Shown one piece after another: positions 18,093-26,819 of a DNA stretch of 64,000 bases (positions within the stretch are counted from its first letter, which is position 1; each line of letters opens with the position of its first letter). The notes beneath the pieces are model-generated. The model made no database searches. It saw only the letters and a program-made list of their open reading frames with translations, and had not been told where the DNA came from. A program made the position numbers and the translations under genes. The stretch is from positions 1-64,000 of the forward strand of contig NZ_JAGGOG010000025.1 in NCBI RefSeq assembly GCF_018614655.1. Reading direction: 5' to 3'. The DNA comes from Pseudomonas fluorescens. GTDB taxonomy: Bacteria > Pseudomonadota > Gammaproteobacteria > Pseudomonadales > Pseudomonadaceae.

Positions 18093-19658
18093 TCAGCGGC
18101 TCAGATACATCCGCGTCGTCAGCAGATAAACCGGCAACCCCGATACCAGAATCAATAGCGCCGCATAAGGCGCTGCCGCCGCAAACTCCACATTCGACGT
18201 GTGTGCCCAGACGGCCGTGGCCAGCGTATTCAGCCCAGTTGGACTAAGCAGCAACGTCGCCGTCAGCTCCTTCATCGCATCCAGAAATACCAGCGCAAAC
18301 GCTGCCCCCAACGCCGGGAAGATAATCGGCAGTGTTACTCGACAAAACGCACTGAACGAAGATGCACCGAGTGTCCGCGCAGCCTCTTCCAGCTGCGGCG
18401 CCGCCTTGTTCAGCGCCGTACGAATTGGCGCCTGGGCCAGCGGCAAAAACAACAGCGCATAAGCGATCAGCAGCAATGCCGACGTCTGGTACAGCGCCGG
18501 CACGTAATGCAGGGCGAAATACACCAGCGTCAATGCAATCACCAGGCCGGGCAGGGCATGCAACAGATACGGCAAGCGTTCGGCCCACAGTGCCAGTGGG
18601 CCCTTGTAGCGCACCACCAGCAGGCCTACTGGTACCGCCAGCACCAAACACAGCGCCGCGCCCCCCAAGGACAGCGCCAATGATGAAAGCAGCGCCTCGC
18701 TGATCTCGGCCACCGGAAACGCCGCCGACGAGCCAACCGCCAGCCAATAACCGAGCATCCCCAATGGAATGCCGCTGCCAATGACCGCCAGTATCAGGCA
18801 ATAAAGCTGCCCCAGTGGCGCCCATTTTCCGAGTCGAACTTGCTCTGCATGCCGCGCCGCGCCCTGGCCGGTACGCACGTGTCGGCCCTTGCCGCGTACG
18901 CGCAACTCCAGCCACAGCAAGGTCAGGCACATCACTAGCAATACAGCGGAGAGCATCGCCGCATTGGCGTTGCTGAATTCCAGTTCGAACTGCTGATAGA
19001 TCGCGGTGGTAAAGGTCTGCAGGCCGATGATCGACAAGGCGCCGAACTCCACCAGCATATGCAGGGCGATCAGCAGTGAGCCGGCCAGCAGCGATGGCCA
19101 CAACAGCGGCAAGGTGATGTGAAAGAATACGCCCCAGCGGTTCAGACCCAGGGTGCGGGCCGATTCTTCCAGGGAGGGGTCAAGGTTGCGCAGGGTGGCT
19201 GCCACCGGCAGAAACACCAGCGGATATTTGGAGAGCGTCATCACCAGAATCGCTCCGCCCAGCCCCTCAAAGTTCGCGCTCAGGGATACCCAGGTAAAGC
19301 TGCTGACAAATGCCGGGACCGCAAAGGGCAGGCACAGAATCACTCCCCAGATGCGCCGCCCTGGCAGGTTGCTGCGTTCCAGCAGCCAGGCGAGGGAGAG
19401 GCCGATCACACCGCAGGCCACGGTGACGCCGACCATCAGTGCCAGGGTATTGCGCAGCAAGCCGAAGACATAGGGCCGCCACAGCAGATGCACGGCCTCA
19501 GCCCAGCCTGCCTGCCAAGCCTTGAGGCCGACATACACCAGCGGCAACAGGCTTAGGCCTACCAGCAGCAACACCGGCAACAGTAGCCAGACCGAAGGGC
19601 GTTTGCGTCCTGGAATAAAACCCCCGTGCGAGGCGGGGGTGGAGAGCGATGAGGTCAT
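18093..19658 (-). CDS. Ferric iron ABC transporter permease (FbpB/HitB type)
   Basis: Inner-membrane permease made of two fused BPD_transp_1 halves, about 12 transmembrane helices in 521 residues, as in FbpB/SfuB/HitB. The EAA-type loops are visible in both halves (ESARTLGLNRWGVFFHITLP near residue 170 and EAARTLGASSFSAFCRVTLP near 430). Its start overlaps the stop of the binding-protein gene by one base (TGATG). No ATPase gene accompanies the pair in this window. Confidence 0.93.
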   Translation of the reverse strand: MTSSLSTPASHGGFIPGRKRPSVWLLLPVLLLVGLSLLPLVYVGLKAWQAGWAEAVHLLWRPYVFGLLRNTLALMVGVTVACGVIGLSLAWLLERSNLPGRRIWGVILCLPFAVPAFVSSFTWVSLSANFEGLGGAILVMTLSKYPLVFLPVAATLRNLDPSLEESARTLGLNRWGVFFHITLPLLWPSLLAGSLLIALHMLVEFGALSIIGLQTFTTAIYQQFELEFSNANAAMLSAVLLVMCLTLLWLELRVRGKGRHVRTGQGAARHAEQVRLGKWAPLGQLYCLILAVIGSGIPLGMLGYWLAVGSSAAFPVAEISEALLSSLALSLGGAALCLVLAVPVGLLVVRYKGPLALWAERLPYLLHALPGLVIALTLVYFALHYVPALYQTSALLLIAYALLFLPLAQAPIRTALNKAAPQLEEAARTLGASSFSAFCRVTLPIIFPALGAAFALVFLDAMKELTATLLLSPTGLNTLATAVWAHTSNVEFAAAAPYAALLILVSGLPVYLLTTRMYLSR

Positions 19659-20683
19659 CAGTTCAAGCCAACGTCACGTTCCAGTTCCAGGGCTTCTTCG
19701 GCGTTGCCCAAGTCGGCAGGGGTGACTTTCGGCGGTTGCAGTTCGCTGAAAGGCTTGAGGCCGCGGTTGGATTCCATGCCTTTGCGCAGCGGGTATTCAG
19801 CTGAGGTGTTGGTGATTACCCGCTGGCCTTCTTCGCTGGCCATGAAAGCCAGCAGTTGCTGGGCTTCTTTCGGATGTTTGCTGGACTTCAATGCTGCAGC
19901 GGCGGATACGGTAATCAAGCCACCTGCATCACCGTCGGTGAAGTAGTGCAACTGAGAGTCCAGATTGGTTTTTTCCTTCTTCAGGGCGAACCAGTAGTAG
20001 TTGTTCACCAGGACGGTGGCGACTTCGCCGTTTTCCACCGCTTTGAGGGCAACCATATTGTTGCTGTAGACCTTGCCGAACGCCCTCAGGCCGGTCAGCC
20101 ATTCTTCGGCGGCTTCGCGACCGTGCAGCTTGATGATCGCCACGGCCTGTTCCTGGAACGCGCCGCTGGTGGGGACGAAACCGACTTTGCCTTGCCACTC
20201 GGGCCCGGCGAAATCCAGCACTGACTTGGGCAGGTCTTTCTCGGCAATCAGTTTGGGGTTGAACGCGACGACTCGGGTTCGTGCGGTCACGCCCATCCAG
20301 GCGCTGTTGCCAGCCACGTATTCCTTGGGCAGTACGTCGAGGGTGCTGGCGTCGATGGTTGCCAGCAGGCCTTGTTCGCCAAGTTTATTCAGTGGCGGCG
20401 ATTCTTCGGTGTAGATCACGTCGGCGGGGGAGCGATCGCCTTCTTCGACGACCTGGCTAGCCAGTTGGTTGCTACTGCCCTTGCGTACATTGACGTGGAT
20501 GCCAGTCTTGGCTTCGAAGGCCTTGGCAAGTTCATCGCCGACCTCCTTGTGTTGGCCGTTGTACAAGGTCAGTGCAACCTTGTCGGCGGAATAGGCAGTG
20601 GGTGACAGCAGGGTCAGGCCGAGCAGAGTGATGGTCAAGCCACGCAGAAGGGATGTCTTGAGACGGGTATCGCGGATCATCAT
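19658..20683 (-). CDS. Periplasmic ferric-iron-binding protein (FbpA/HitA type)
   Basis: Solute-binding protein of the FbpA family, 341 residues with a signal peptide (cleavage near TAYSA-DK, residue 32-33). The paired tyrosines of the iron site are visible in VNNYYWFAL near residue 226, which supports Fe3+ rather than polyamine binding. ATGs at 20683 and 20680 are both possible. First gene of the two-gene unit, with a Fur-box candidate about 35 bp upstream. Confidence 0.93.
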   Translation of the reverse strand: MMIRDTRLKTSLLRGLTITLLGLTLLSPTAYSADKVALTLYNGQHKEVGDELAKAFEAKTGIHVNVRKGSSNQLASQVVEEGDRSPADVIYTEESPPLNKLGEQGLLATIDASTLDVLPKEYVAGNSAWMGVTARTRVVAFNPKLIAEKDLPKSVLDFAGPEWQGKVGFVPTSGAFQEQAVAIIKLHGREAAEEWLTGLRAFGKVYSNNMVALKAVENGEVATVLVNNYYWFALKKEKTNLDSQLHYFTDGDAGGLITVSAAAALKSSKHPKEAQQLLAFMASEEGQRVITNTSAEYPLRKGMESNRGLKPFSELQPPKVTPADLGNAEEALELERDVGLN

Positions 20684-20717
20684 TCGCAGGATTCCTCACT
20701 TAAGTGCAACAATTTGT

Positions 20718-20736
20718 GAGAATGATAAACGATCGT
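20718..20736 (-). promoter_or_regulatory. Fur-box candidate upstream of the iron-uptake genes
   Basis: GAGAATGATAAACGATCGT agrees with the 19-bp Fur consensus at 12 positions, including the AATGATAA core. It lies 35 bp before the binding-protein start, where a repressor would cover the promoter. Confidence 0.65.
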
Positions 20737-20817
20737 AGAGGCTGTCGAGTGAAACGAGACTGCGATTTCTCAAGCGCGCCGCAAAACAAACAGGAAATTT
20801 CTGTAGGCCAGAAACGC

Positions 20818-20841
20818 AAAAACCCGCTTTCGCGGGTTTTT
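20818..20841 (-). terminator. Terminator of the first tRNA-Leu gene
   Basis: Stem AAAAACCCGC/GCGGGTTTTT around TTTC, read leftward after the tRNA; the A and T tails make it bidirectional. Confidence 0.85.
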
Positions 20842-20875
20842 GTGAGACTCAAGGTTTTAACCTTGAGTTTGGAAT

Positions 20876-20962
20876 TGGTGCCCAGAAGAAGACTCGAACT
20901 TCCACGACCTTGCGGTCACCAGCACCTGAAGCTGGCGTGTCTACCAATTTCACCATCTGGGC
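20876..20962 (-). tRNA. tRNA-Leu (anticodon CAG)
   Basis: 87-nt class II tRNA read leftward: acceptor GCCCAGA pairing with TCTGGGC, encoded CCA end, long variable arm, T-loop TTCGAGTC. Anticodon stem CCAGC/GCTGG encloses TTCAGGT, giving CAG for CUG codons. Promoter at 20997-21025 and terminator at 20818-20841 make it an independent unit. Confidence 0.97.
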
Positions 20963-20996
20963 AATATCAGCAACGTTGCCGCTGTTGATGGAGCGA

Positions 20997-21025
20997 ACTA
21001 TACGGAGCGGCTTTTGATCTGTAAA
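20997..21025 (-). promoter_or_regulatory. Sigma-70-type promoter of tRNA-Leu copy 1
   Basis: On the minus strand TTTACA, 17 bases, TATAGT; predicted start about 28 nt before the tRNA. The same elements recur at 21261-21289. Confidence 0.75.
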
Positions 21026-21084
21026 CCCCTGATTTGAAATTATAAATCAAGTTTTTCGTTAAAAATCAAAGGCCTGTAACGCAA

Positions 21085-21104
21085 AAACCCGCTTTCGCGG
21101 GTTT
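21085..21104 (-). terminator. Terminator of the second tRNA-Leu gene
   Basis: AAACCCGC-TTTC-GCGGGTTT with a T-run on the minus strand; near copy of the one at 20818. Confidence 0.85.
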
Positions 21105-21139
21105 CTGTGAGACTCAAGAGTTAACCTTGAGTTTAGAAT

Positions 21140-21226
21140 TGGTGCCCAGAAGAAGACTCGAACTTCCACGACCTTGCGGTCACCAGCACCTGAAGCTGGC
21201 GTGTCTACCAATTTCACCATCTGGGC
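21140..21226 (-). tRNA. tRNA-Leu (anticodon CAG), second identical copy
   Basis: All 87 nt equal the copy at 20876-20962, 264 bp away. Its promoter and terminator are diverged copies of those of the first gene, so the whole transcription unit was duplicated in tandem. Confidence 0.97.
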
Positions 21227-21260
21227 AGCATCGGCAACGTTGCCGTCGTCGATGGCGCGC

Positions 21261-21289
21261 ACTATACGCAGCGCACTTTTGACTGTAAA
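21261..21289 (-). promoter_or_regulatory. Sigma-70-type promoter of tRNA-Leu copy 2
   Basis: Minus strand TTTACA, 17 bases, TATAGT, at the same distance from the tRNA as in copy 1. Confidence 0.75.
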
Positions 21290-21375
21290 CCCCCGTCATC
21301 AAAAAAGCCTGGAAAATTTCGCAAGCGGTCGTGCAAGGTGCGTTCCGAGGGCTGCAAAGTGCTTTTACGGGCTTG

Positions 21376-21404
21376 TTGACACCTGAAATTTCCCGTTTCA
21401 ATAC
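21376..21404 (+). promoter_or_regulatory. Possible promoter of rnr
   Basis: Perfect -35 TTGACA at 21376-21381; the -10 at 17-bp spacing (CAATAC) is weak. It lies 75 bp before the rnr start. Confidence 0.35.
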
Positions 21405-21450
21405 GCGTATGCCAAACTAACCCGCATATAGACAAGGTGAAAACTCTCTA

Positions 21451-24087
21451 ATGGCCGATTGGCAGTCCCTCGATCCCGAGGCCGCTCGTGAAGCGGAAAA
21501 ATATGAAAACCCTATTCCTAGCCGCGAACTGATCCTGGCGCATCTCGCCGATCGGGGTTCGCCTGCTAGCCGCGAGCAGCTGGTCGAAGAGTTTGGTCTG
21601 ACCACAGAGGACCAACTCGAAGCCCTGCGTCGCCGCCTGCGCGCCATGGAGCGCGACGCTCAACTGATCTACACCCGCCGCGGCACTTATGCGCCGGTGG
21701 ACAAGCTTGACCTGATCCTGGGCCGTATCAGTGGCCACCGTGATGGTTTCGGCTTCCTGATCCCGGATGACGGCAGTGACGATCTGTTCATGAGCCCGGC
21801 GCAAATGCGCCTGGTGTTCGATGGCGACCGTGCGCTGGCCCGTGTGTCCGGCCTGGACCGTCGTGGCCGTCGCGAAGGCGTGATCGTCGAAGTGGTGTCC
21901 CGTGCCCACGAGTCCATCGTCGGCCGTTACTTCGAAGAAGGCGGTATCGGCTTCGTTATTCCGGATAACCCGAAGGTCCAGCAGGAAGTGCTGGTGACTC
22001 CGGGCCGCAATGGCGCCGCCAAGGTCGGGCAGTTCGTCGAGGTGAAAATCACTCACTGGCCAACCCCGCGCTTCCAGCCACAAGGCGATATCGTCGAAGT
22101 GGTCGGCAACTACATGGCGCCGGGCATGGAAATCGATGTTGCGCTGCGCACCTACGATATTCCTCACGTCTGGCCTGAGGCTGTGCTCAAAGAAGCCGCC
22201 AAGCTCAAGCCGGAAGTTGAAGAGAAAGACAAAGAGAAGCGTATCGACCTGCGTCATCTGCCGTTCGTCACCATTGACGGCGAAGATGCCCGCGACTTCG
22301 ACGATGCGGTCTACTGCGAAGCCAAGCCCGGCAAGCTGCGCCTGTTCTCCGGCGGCTGGAAGTTGTTCGTCGCGATTGCCGACGTTTCCAGCTACGTGAA
22401 GATCGGTTCGGCCCTGGACAACGAAGCCCAGGTGCGTGGCAACTCGGTGTACTTCCCTGAGCGCGTGATCCCGATGCTGCCTGAGCAGCTGTCCAACGGC
22501 CTGTGCTCCCTGAACCCGAAAGTCGACCGTTTGGCCATGGTGTGCGAGATGACTATCTCGAAAACCGGTGAAATGACCGACTACCAATTCTACGAAGCGG
22601 TGATCCACTCCCAGGCGCGTCTGACCTACAACAAGGTCAGCACCATCCTGGAGCAGCCGAAAACCAGCGAAGCCAAGGCGCTGCGCGGTGAGTACGGTCA
22701 TGTCGTGCCGCATCTGAAGCAGTTGTATGCGCTGTACAAGGTGTTGCTGGGGGCGCGTCATGTTCGTGGCGCGATCGATTTTGAAACTCAGGAAACCCGG
22801 ATCATCTTCGGTTCCGAGCGCAAGATCGCCGAAATCACGCCGACTACCCGTAACGATGCTCACAAGCTGATCGAGGAATGCATGCTGGCGGCCAACGTGG
22901 CCACTGCTGAGTTCCTGAAGAAGCATGAAATTCCTGCGTTGTACCGGGTCCACGATGGCCCGCCGCCAGAGCGTCTGGAAAAACTGCGCGCGTTTCTCGG
23001 TGAGCTCGGCCTGTCCCTGCACAAAGGTAAGGATGGCCCGTCGCCGAAGGATTACCAGGCGCTGTTGGCCAGCATCAAGGATCGTCCGGATTTCCATCTG
23101 ATCCAGACCGTGATGCTGCGCTCCCTGAGCCAGGCGGTGTACAGCGCTGATAACCAGGGCCACTTCGGCCTGAATTACGAAGCGTATACCCACTTCACCT
23201 CGCCGATTCGTCGCTACCCGGACTTGCTCACGCACCGGGCGATTCGCAGCGTGATCCACTCCAAGCAGAACACTCCGCACGTCCAGCGCGCCGGGGCAAT
23301 GACTATTCCGAAGGCGCGGATCTATCCGTACGACGAAGCGGCCCTGGAACAGTTGGGCGAGCAGTGCTCCATGAGCGAGCGCCGTGCCGACGAAGCCACT
23401 CGCGACGTGGTGAACTGGCTCAAGTGCGAGTTCATGAAAGACCGCGTGGGCGAGTCGTTCCCGGGCGTGATCACGGCCGTCACCGGCTTTGGTCTGTTCG
23501 TCGAGTTGACCGACATCTACGTCGAAGGCCTGGTGCACGTCACCGCTTTGCCGGGTGACTACTACCACTTCGATCCTGTGCATCACCGCCTGGCGGGCGA
23601 ACGCACCGGACGCAGCTTCCGCTTGGGCGATACCGTGGAAGTGCAGGTCATGCGTGTCGACCTCGATGAGCGCAAGATCGACTTCGGTATGTCCGAAAAA
23701 ACCATCGCTGCGCCAATTGGTCGCAAGAAGCGTGGCGCTGAAACCACCGCACCTGCCGGCAAAGGTAAGGGCGCTCCTGCGAAAGCTGCAGTTGAGCCGG
23801 CGCCGGCCAAGGTTGCTGGTCGTCGCTCGTCAGCCAAGGAAAAAGCCCCCGAGGCTTACCGTCCAAGCGATGCCGCGGCAAAAAATGCCGAGCTGCGTAA
23901 AAGCCGTGAACTGAAACAGGCACTGCTGAACGAAGCGAAAAGCGGTGGTAAAGCGGCGTCTGGGGGAAAGTCCCACGGGGCGGAAAAGCCGTCGAGCAAG
24001 CCAAGTAAACACCGTAAAGGCCCGCCAAAAGCGGGTTCGGCCCCCGCGAAAAGTGGTGGGTCACGCAAACCTAAGGCCAAACCATGA
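21451..24087 (+). CDS. rnr: Ribonuclease R
   Basis: Processive 3'-5' exoribonuclease that degrades structured RNA and takes part in tRNA/rRNA quality control. Order: helix-turn-helix-like N-terminus, cold-shock domains (about 70-230), RNB catalytic domain with DGEDARDFDDAVY near residue 276 holding the metal-binding aspartates, S1 domain (about 667-750, GVITAVTGFGLFVELTDIYV) and a long Lys/Ala-rich tail (about 755-878). 878 residues, in the upper range for the family because of the tail. Overlaps rlmB by 4 bp (ATGA). Confidence 0.97.
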   Translation: MADWQSLDPEAAREAEKYENPIPSRELILAHLADRGSPASREQLVEEFGLTTEDQLEALRRRLRAMERDAQLIYTRRGTYAPVDKLDLILGRISGHRDGFGFLIPDDGSDDLFMSPAQMRLVFDGDRALARVSGLDRRGRREGVIVEVVSRAHESIVGRYFEEGGIGFVIPDNPKVQQEVLVTPGRNGAAKVGQFVEVKITHWPTPRFQPQGDIVEVVGNYMAPGMEIDVALRTYDIPHVWPEAVLKEAAKLKPEVEEKDKEKRIDLRHLPFVTIDGEDARDFDDAVYCEAKPGKLRLFSGGWKLFVAIADVSSYVKIGSALDNEAQVRGNSVYFPERVIPMLPEQLSNGLCSLNPKVDRLAMVCEMTISKTGEMTDYQFYEAVIHSQARLTYNKVSTILEQPKTSEAKALRGEYGHVVPHLKQLYALYKVLLGARHVRGAIDFETQETRIIFGSERKIAEITPTTRNDAHKLIEECMLAANVATAEFLKKHEIPALYRVHDGPPPERLEKLRAFLGELGLSLHKGKDGPSPKDYQALLASIKDRPDFHLIQTVMLRSLSQAVYSADNQGHFGLNYEAYTHFTSPIRRYPDLLTHRAIRSVIHSKQNTPHVQRAGAMTIPKARIYPYDEAALEQLGEQCSMSERRADEATRDVVNWLKCEFMKDRVGESFPGVITAVTGFGLFVELTDIYVEGLVHVTALPGDYYHFDPVHHRLAGERTGRSFRLGDTVEVQVMRVDLDERKIDFGMSEKTIAAPIGRKKRGAETTAPAGKGKGAPAKAAVEPAPAKVAGRRSSAKEKAPEAYRPSDAAAKNAELRKSRELKQALLNEAKSGGKAASGGKSHGAEKPSSKPSKHRKGPPKAGSAPAKSGGSRKPKAKP

Positions 24088-24839
24088 GTCTGGAAAAAAT
24101 CTATGGCGTGCATGCCGTAGAAGCATTGCTGCGTCACCACCCGAAACGCGTCAAACAGGTGTGGTTGGCGGAGGGTCGTAGTGAGCCGCGTGTACAAGCG
24201 CTGGTCGAGTTGGCCAACGAAAACCGCGTGGCGATAGGTCAGGCTGAGCGTCGAGAAATGGACGCTTGGGTCGAAGGCGTTCACCAGGGTGTAGTGGCGG
24301 ATGTGAGTCCGAGTCAGGTCTGGGGCGAGGCGATGCTTGACGAGCTGCTCGACCGTACCGAGGGTGCTCCGCTGTTGCTGGTGCTGGATGGGGTGACCGA
24401 TCCGCATAACCTGGGTGCCTGTCTACGTTCGGCGGATGCTGCCGGTGCGTTGGCGGTGATTGTGCCTAAAGACAAGTCGGCGACCTTGACGCCTGTGGTG
24501 CGTAAAGTCGCCTGCGGTGCTGCGGAAGTGATTCCGTTGGTGGCCGTGACTAACCTGGCGCGCACCCTGGAGAAACTCCAGCAGCGTGGCCTATGGGTTG
24601 TGGGTACGGCGGGGGAGGCCGAGGTCAGCATTTATGACCAGGACCTCACCGGCCCTACCATCCTGATCATGGGCGCTGAAGGTAAGGGCATGCGTCGCCT
24701 GACCCGCGAGCATTGTGATTACCTGGTGAAGCTGCCGATGGCCGGTAGTGTCAGCAGTCTCAATGTTTCCGTGGCGACTGGCGTTTGCCTGTTTGAAGCC
24801 CTGCGTCAGCGCGGCGCCAAGGCCAAAGCCAAGAAGTAA
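24084..24839 (+). CDS. rlmB: 23S rRNA (guanosine-2'-O)-methyltransferase RlmB
   Basis: SPOUT (SpoU) enzyme that methylates the ribose of G2251 in the peptidyl-transferase P loop. The three SpoU motifs are present: NLGACLRSADAAG near 111, ILIMGAEGKGM near 193, and LPMAGSVSSLNVSVATGVCL near 215. 251 residues, ending in a basic KAKAKK. Translationally coupled to rnr. Confidence 0.96.
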   Translation: MSLEKIYGVHAVEALLRHHPKRVKQVWLAEGRSEPRVQALVELANENRVAIGQAERREMDAWVEGVHQGVVADVSPSQVWGEAMLDELLDRTEGAPLLLVLDGVTDPHNLGACLRSADAAGALAVIVPKDKSATLTPVVRKVACGAAEVIPLVAVTNLARTLEKLQQRGLWVVGTAGEAEVSIYDQDLTGPTILIMGAEGKGMRRLTREHCDYLVKLPMAGSVSSLNVSVATGVCLFEALRQRGAKAKAKK

Positions 24840-24872
24840 CTCAAATGTGTGCGGGCTTGCTCGCTATGCGGT

Positions 24873-24974
24873 TGTAGCCGCTGCCAAGGTACGAGGCTGC
24901 GATGCGTGTCCGCAGGACCGCCCTGGGGGCCGCTACGCAGCCCATCGCAGCCTTGTACCTCGGCAGCGGCTACA
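24873..24974. repeat. REP-type inverted repeat, family C, inside family B fragments
   Basis: Arms TGTAGCCGCTGCCAAGGTAC and its near complement enclose a GC-rich centre. Family B half-sites flank it on both sides (GCGGGCTTGCTCGC left, CGCCGCTCCCACAT right), so it is a composite. Confidence 0.8.
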
Positions 24975-25041
24975 GTCGCATTCGCCGCTCCCACATTGGT
25001 TTTTGGTGTATTCGACATTGTTCAAATAATCACCAATTGCC

Positions 25042-25070
25042 TTGCGCCCATCCTTCCCCTTCTCTACAAT
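25042..25070 (+). promoter_or_regulatory. Promoter of the rpsF operon
   Basis: TTGCGC, 17 bases, TACAAT, with a predicted start near 25077. The leader between it and rpsF is where an S6:S18 autoregulatory structure would lie. Confidence 0.6.
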
Positions 25071-25189
25071 TGCGCCCCTTGCCTTCCTGGCGGGCACGCA
25101 TGTGCCTCCCTGCGGCAAGATCCATAAGTGTCATTCACTCCTTGTCTGACCGTTTTTGAGCGGCAGGCTACAACCCGTAAGGAGCATTC

Positions 25190-25612
25190 ATGCGTCATTA
25201 CGAAATCATCTTTTTGGTCCACCCGGATCAAAGCGAGCAAGTCGGCGGCATGGTTGAGCGTTACACCAAGCTGATCGAAGAAGACGGCGGCAAAATCCAC
25301 CGTCTGGAAGATTGGGGCCGTCGTCAACTGGCCTACGCAATCAACAATGTTCACAAGGCTCACTACGTGATGCTGAACGTTGAATGCACTGGCAAGGCCC
25401 TGGCCGAGCTGGAAGACAACTTCCGCTACAACGATGCAGTGATCCGTAACCTGGTCATCCGTCGCGAAGAAGCCGTTACCGGCCAATCCGAGATGCTCAA
25501 GGCTGAAGAAAACCGCAGTGAGCGCCGTGAGCGTCGCGACCGTCCTGAGCACGAAGGCGCTGAAAGCGCTGATAGTGATGACAGCGACAACAGCGATAAC
25601 GCTGACGAGTAA
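25190..25612 (+). CDS. rpsF: 30S ribosomal protein S6
   Basis: Small-subunit protein that binds S18 and the central domain of 16S rRNA. N-terminal MRHYEIIFLVHPDQSEQ and the GGKIHRLEDWGRRQLAYAI segment are typical; the C-terminus is a long acidic Asp/Ser/Asn tail, the kind modified by RimK-added glutamates in related bacteria. 140 residues with TAAGGAG upstream. First gene of rpsF-rpsR-membrane protein-rplI. Confidence 0.98.
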   Translation: MRHYEIIFLVHPDQSEQVGGMVERYTKLIEEDGGKIHRLEDWGRRQLAYAINNVHKAHYVMLNVECTGKALAELEDNFRYNDAVIRNLVIRREEAVTGQSEMLKAEENRSERRERRDRPEHEGAESADSDDSDNSDNADE

Positions 25613-25640
25613 TCCACGGACCTTTTAAGGAGCCTATCAA

Positions 25641-25871
25641 ATGGCACGTTTCTTCCGTCGTCGTAAATTCTGCCGCTTCACCGCTGAAGACGTGAAGGAG
25701 ATCGATTACAAAGATCTCAACACTCTGAAAGCTTACGTATCCGAGACCGGCAAAATCGTTCCAAGCCGCATCACCGGTACCAAAGCTCGTTATCAGCGTC
25801 AGCTGGCCACCGCTATCAAGCGCGCCCGCTTCCTGGCCCTGCTGGCCTACACCGACAGCCACGGCCGCTGA
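25641..25871 (+). CDS. rpsR: 30S ribosomal protein S18
   Basis: 76-residue basic protein, [20 protein letters not shown], partner of S6. Follows rpsF by 28 bp with its own AAGGAG site. Confidence 0.98.
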
Positions 25872-25907
25872 GACCGGGCAGTCGACAAGTAGTAAGGGAT
25901 TGAATGC

Positions 25908-26801
25908 ATGCGCGCCTTAGCTGAGTTCATCATGCGCGGTCGTGTGCAGGCCACTCTGGTAGTGGCTGGATGTGCAGCATTGCCGTTGTTGTATTGGTTG
26001 GGTGCTGCCGCAGGTTGCCTTGTGCTGCTGCGGCGCGGTTTGAAGGACGCCCTTGGTGTCCTTGCCCTGGGGTTGCTGCCGGCCTTGATCTGGTGGCTGC
26101 AATTCGACGATCCACGGGTACTTCTGGTACTGCTGGGGTCTTCGAGCCTTGCGTTGGTTTTACGCGCAAGTGAGTCCTGGAACCGTACGCTGCTGGTCAG
26201 CGTGGCATTGGGAGTGGTGTACGCAGTGGTGTTGGGCGCGGCTTTCCGCCCGCAAATCGAGGCGCTGGCGCAGGAGTTGGTAAAAATCCTGCCGCTGGCC
26301 CTCGGGGATCTCTACCAGAAGTTGTCGGTAGAGGAGCGAGCGCGCCTTGCAGCACTGATTGCACCGGTACTTACCGGCCTGATTGCGGCACTGTTGCAGA
26401 TCGTCAGTGTGCTGAGCCTGATTCTTGGGCGCTACTGGCAGGCGTTGTTGTATAACCCGGGTGGTTTTGGTCGCGAGTTTCGCAGTATCAGAATCCCCGC
26501 AGGACCAGCGATGTTGCTGCTGGCGCTCATGCTTGTAGGGCCGAATTTCGGTCCACAAATGGCCATGTTGACGCCGTTGTGCAGCGTACCGTTGGTGTTT
26601 GCCGGACTGGCCCTGATGCACGGGCTGGTGGCGCGCAAGCGCCTGGCCAAGTTTTGGCTGGTGGGGATGTACGTGACGCTGTTGCTGTTTATGCAACTGA
26701 TCTATCCGTTACTCGTGGTTTTGGCCATTGTCGACGGCCTGATTGATTTTCGCGGACGTTTGGCGCCGAAAGACGCTGACAATGCGAACGGTGAAGGTTA
26801 A
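25908..26801 (+). CDS. DUF2232-type multi-spanning membrane protein
   Basis: 297 residues with about seven or eight hydrophobic helices and a short polar C-terminus. This position between rpsR and rplI is conserved in pseudomonads, where the protein is annotated only as a hypothetical or DUF2232/YybS-like membrane protein. Nothing in the sequence shows a catalytic motif. It lies 36 bp after rpsR and 18 bp before rplI, so it is cotranscribed with ribosomal protein genes. Confidence 0.85.
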   Translation: MRALAEFIMRGRVQATLVVAGCAALPLLYWLGAAAGCLVLLRRGLKDALGVLALGLLPALIWWLQFDDPRVLLVLLGSSSLALVLRASESWNRTLLVSVALGVVYAVVLGAAFRPQIEALAQELVKILPLALGDLYQKLSVEERARLAALIAPVLTGLIAALLQIVSVLSLILGRYWQALLYNPGGFGREFRSIRIPAGPAMLLLALMLVGPNFGPQMAMLTPLCSVPLVFAGLALMHGLVARKRLAKFWLVGMYVTLLLFMQLIYPLLVVLAIVDGLIDFRGRLAPKDADNANGEG

Positions 26802-26819
26802 AAGTTAGAGGATTTTCAC

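Larger units (their letters stand above)
24840..25189. other. rlmB-rpsF intergenic region
   Basis: 350 bp. The first half is a REP-type element (24842-24998). The second half holds a good promoter at 25042-25070 and a leader of about 113 nt before rpsF. No protein gene is supported. Confidence 0.7.

Noticed and set aside
21448..23586. 712-codon reading frame antisense to rnr
   Set aside because: Shadow of ribonuclease R with typical His/Gln/Arg-rich antisense composition.
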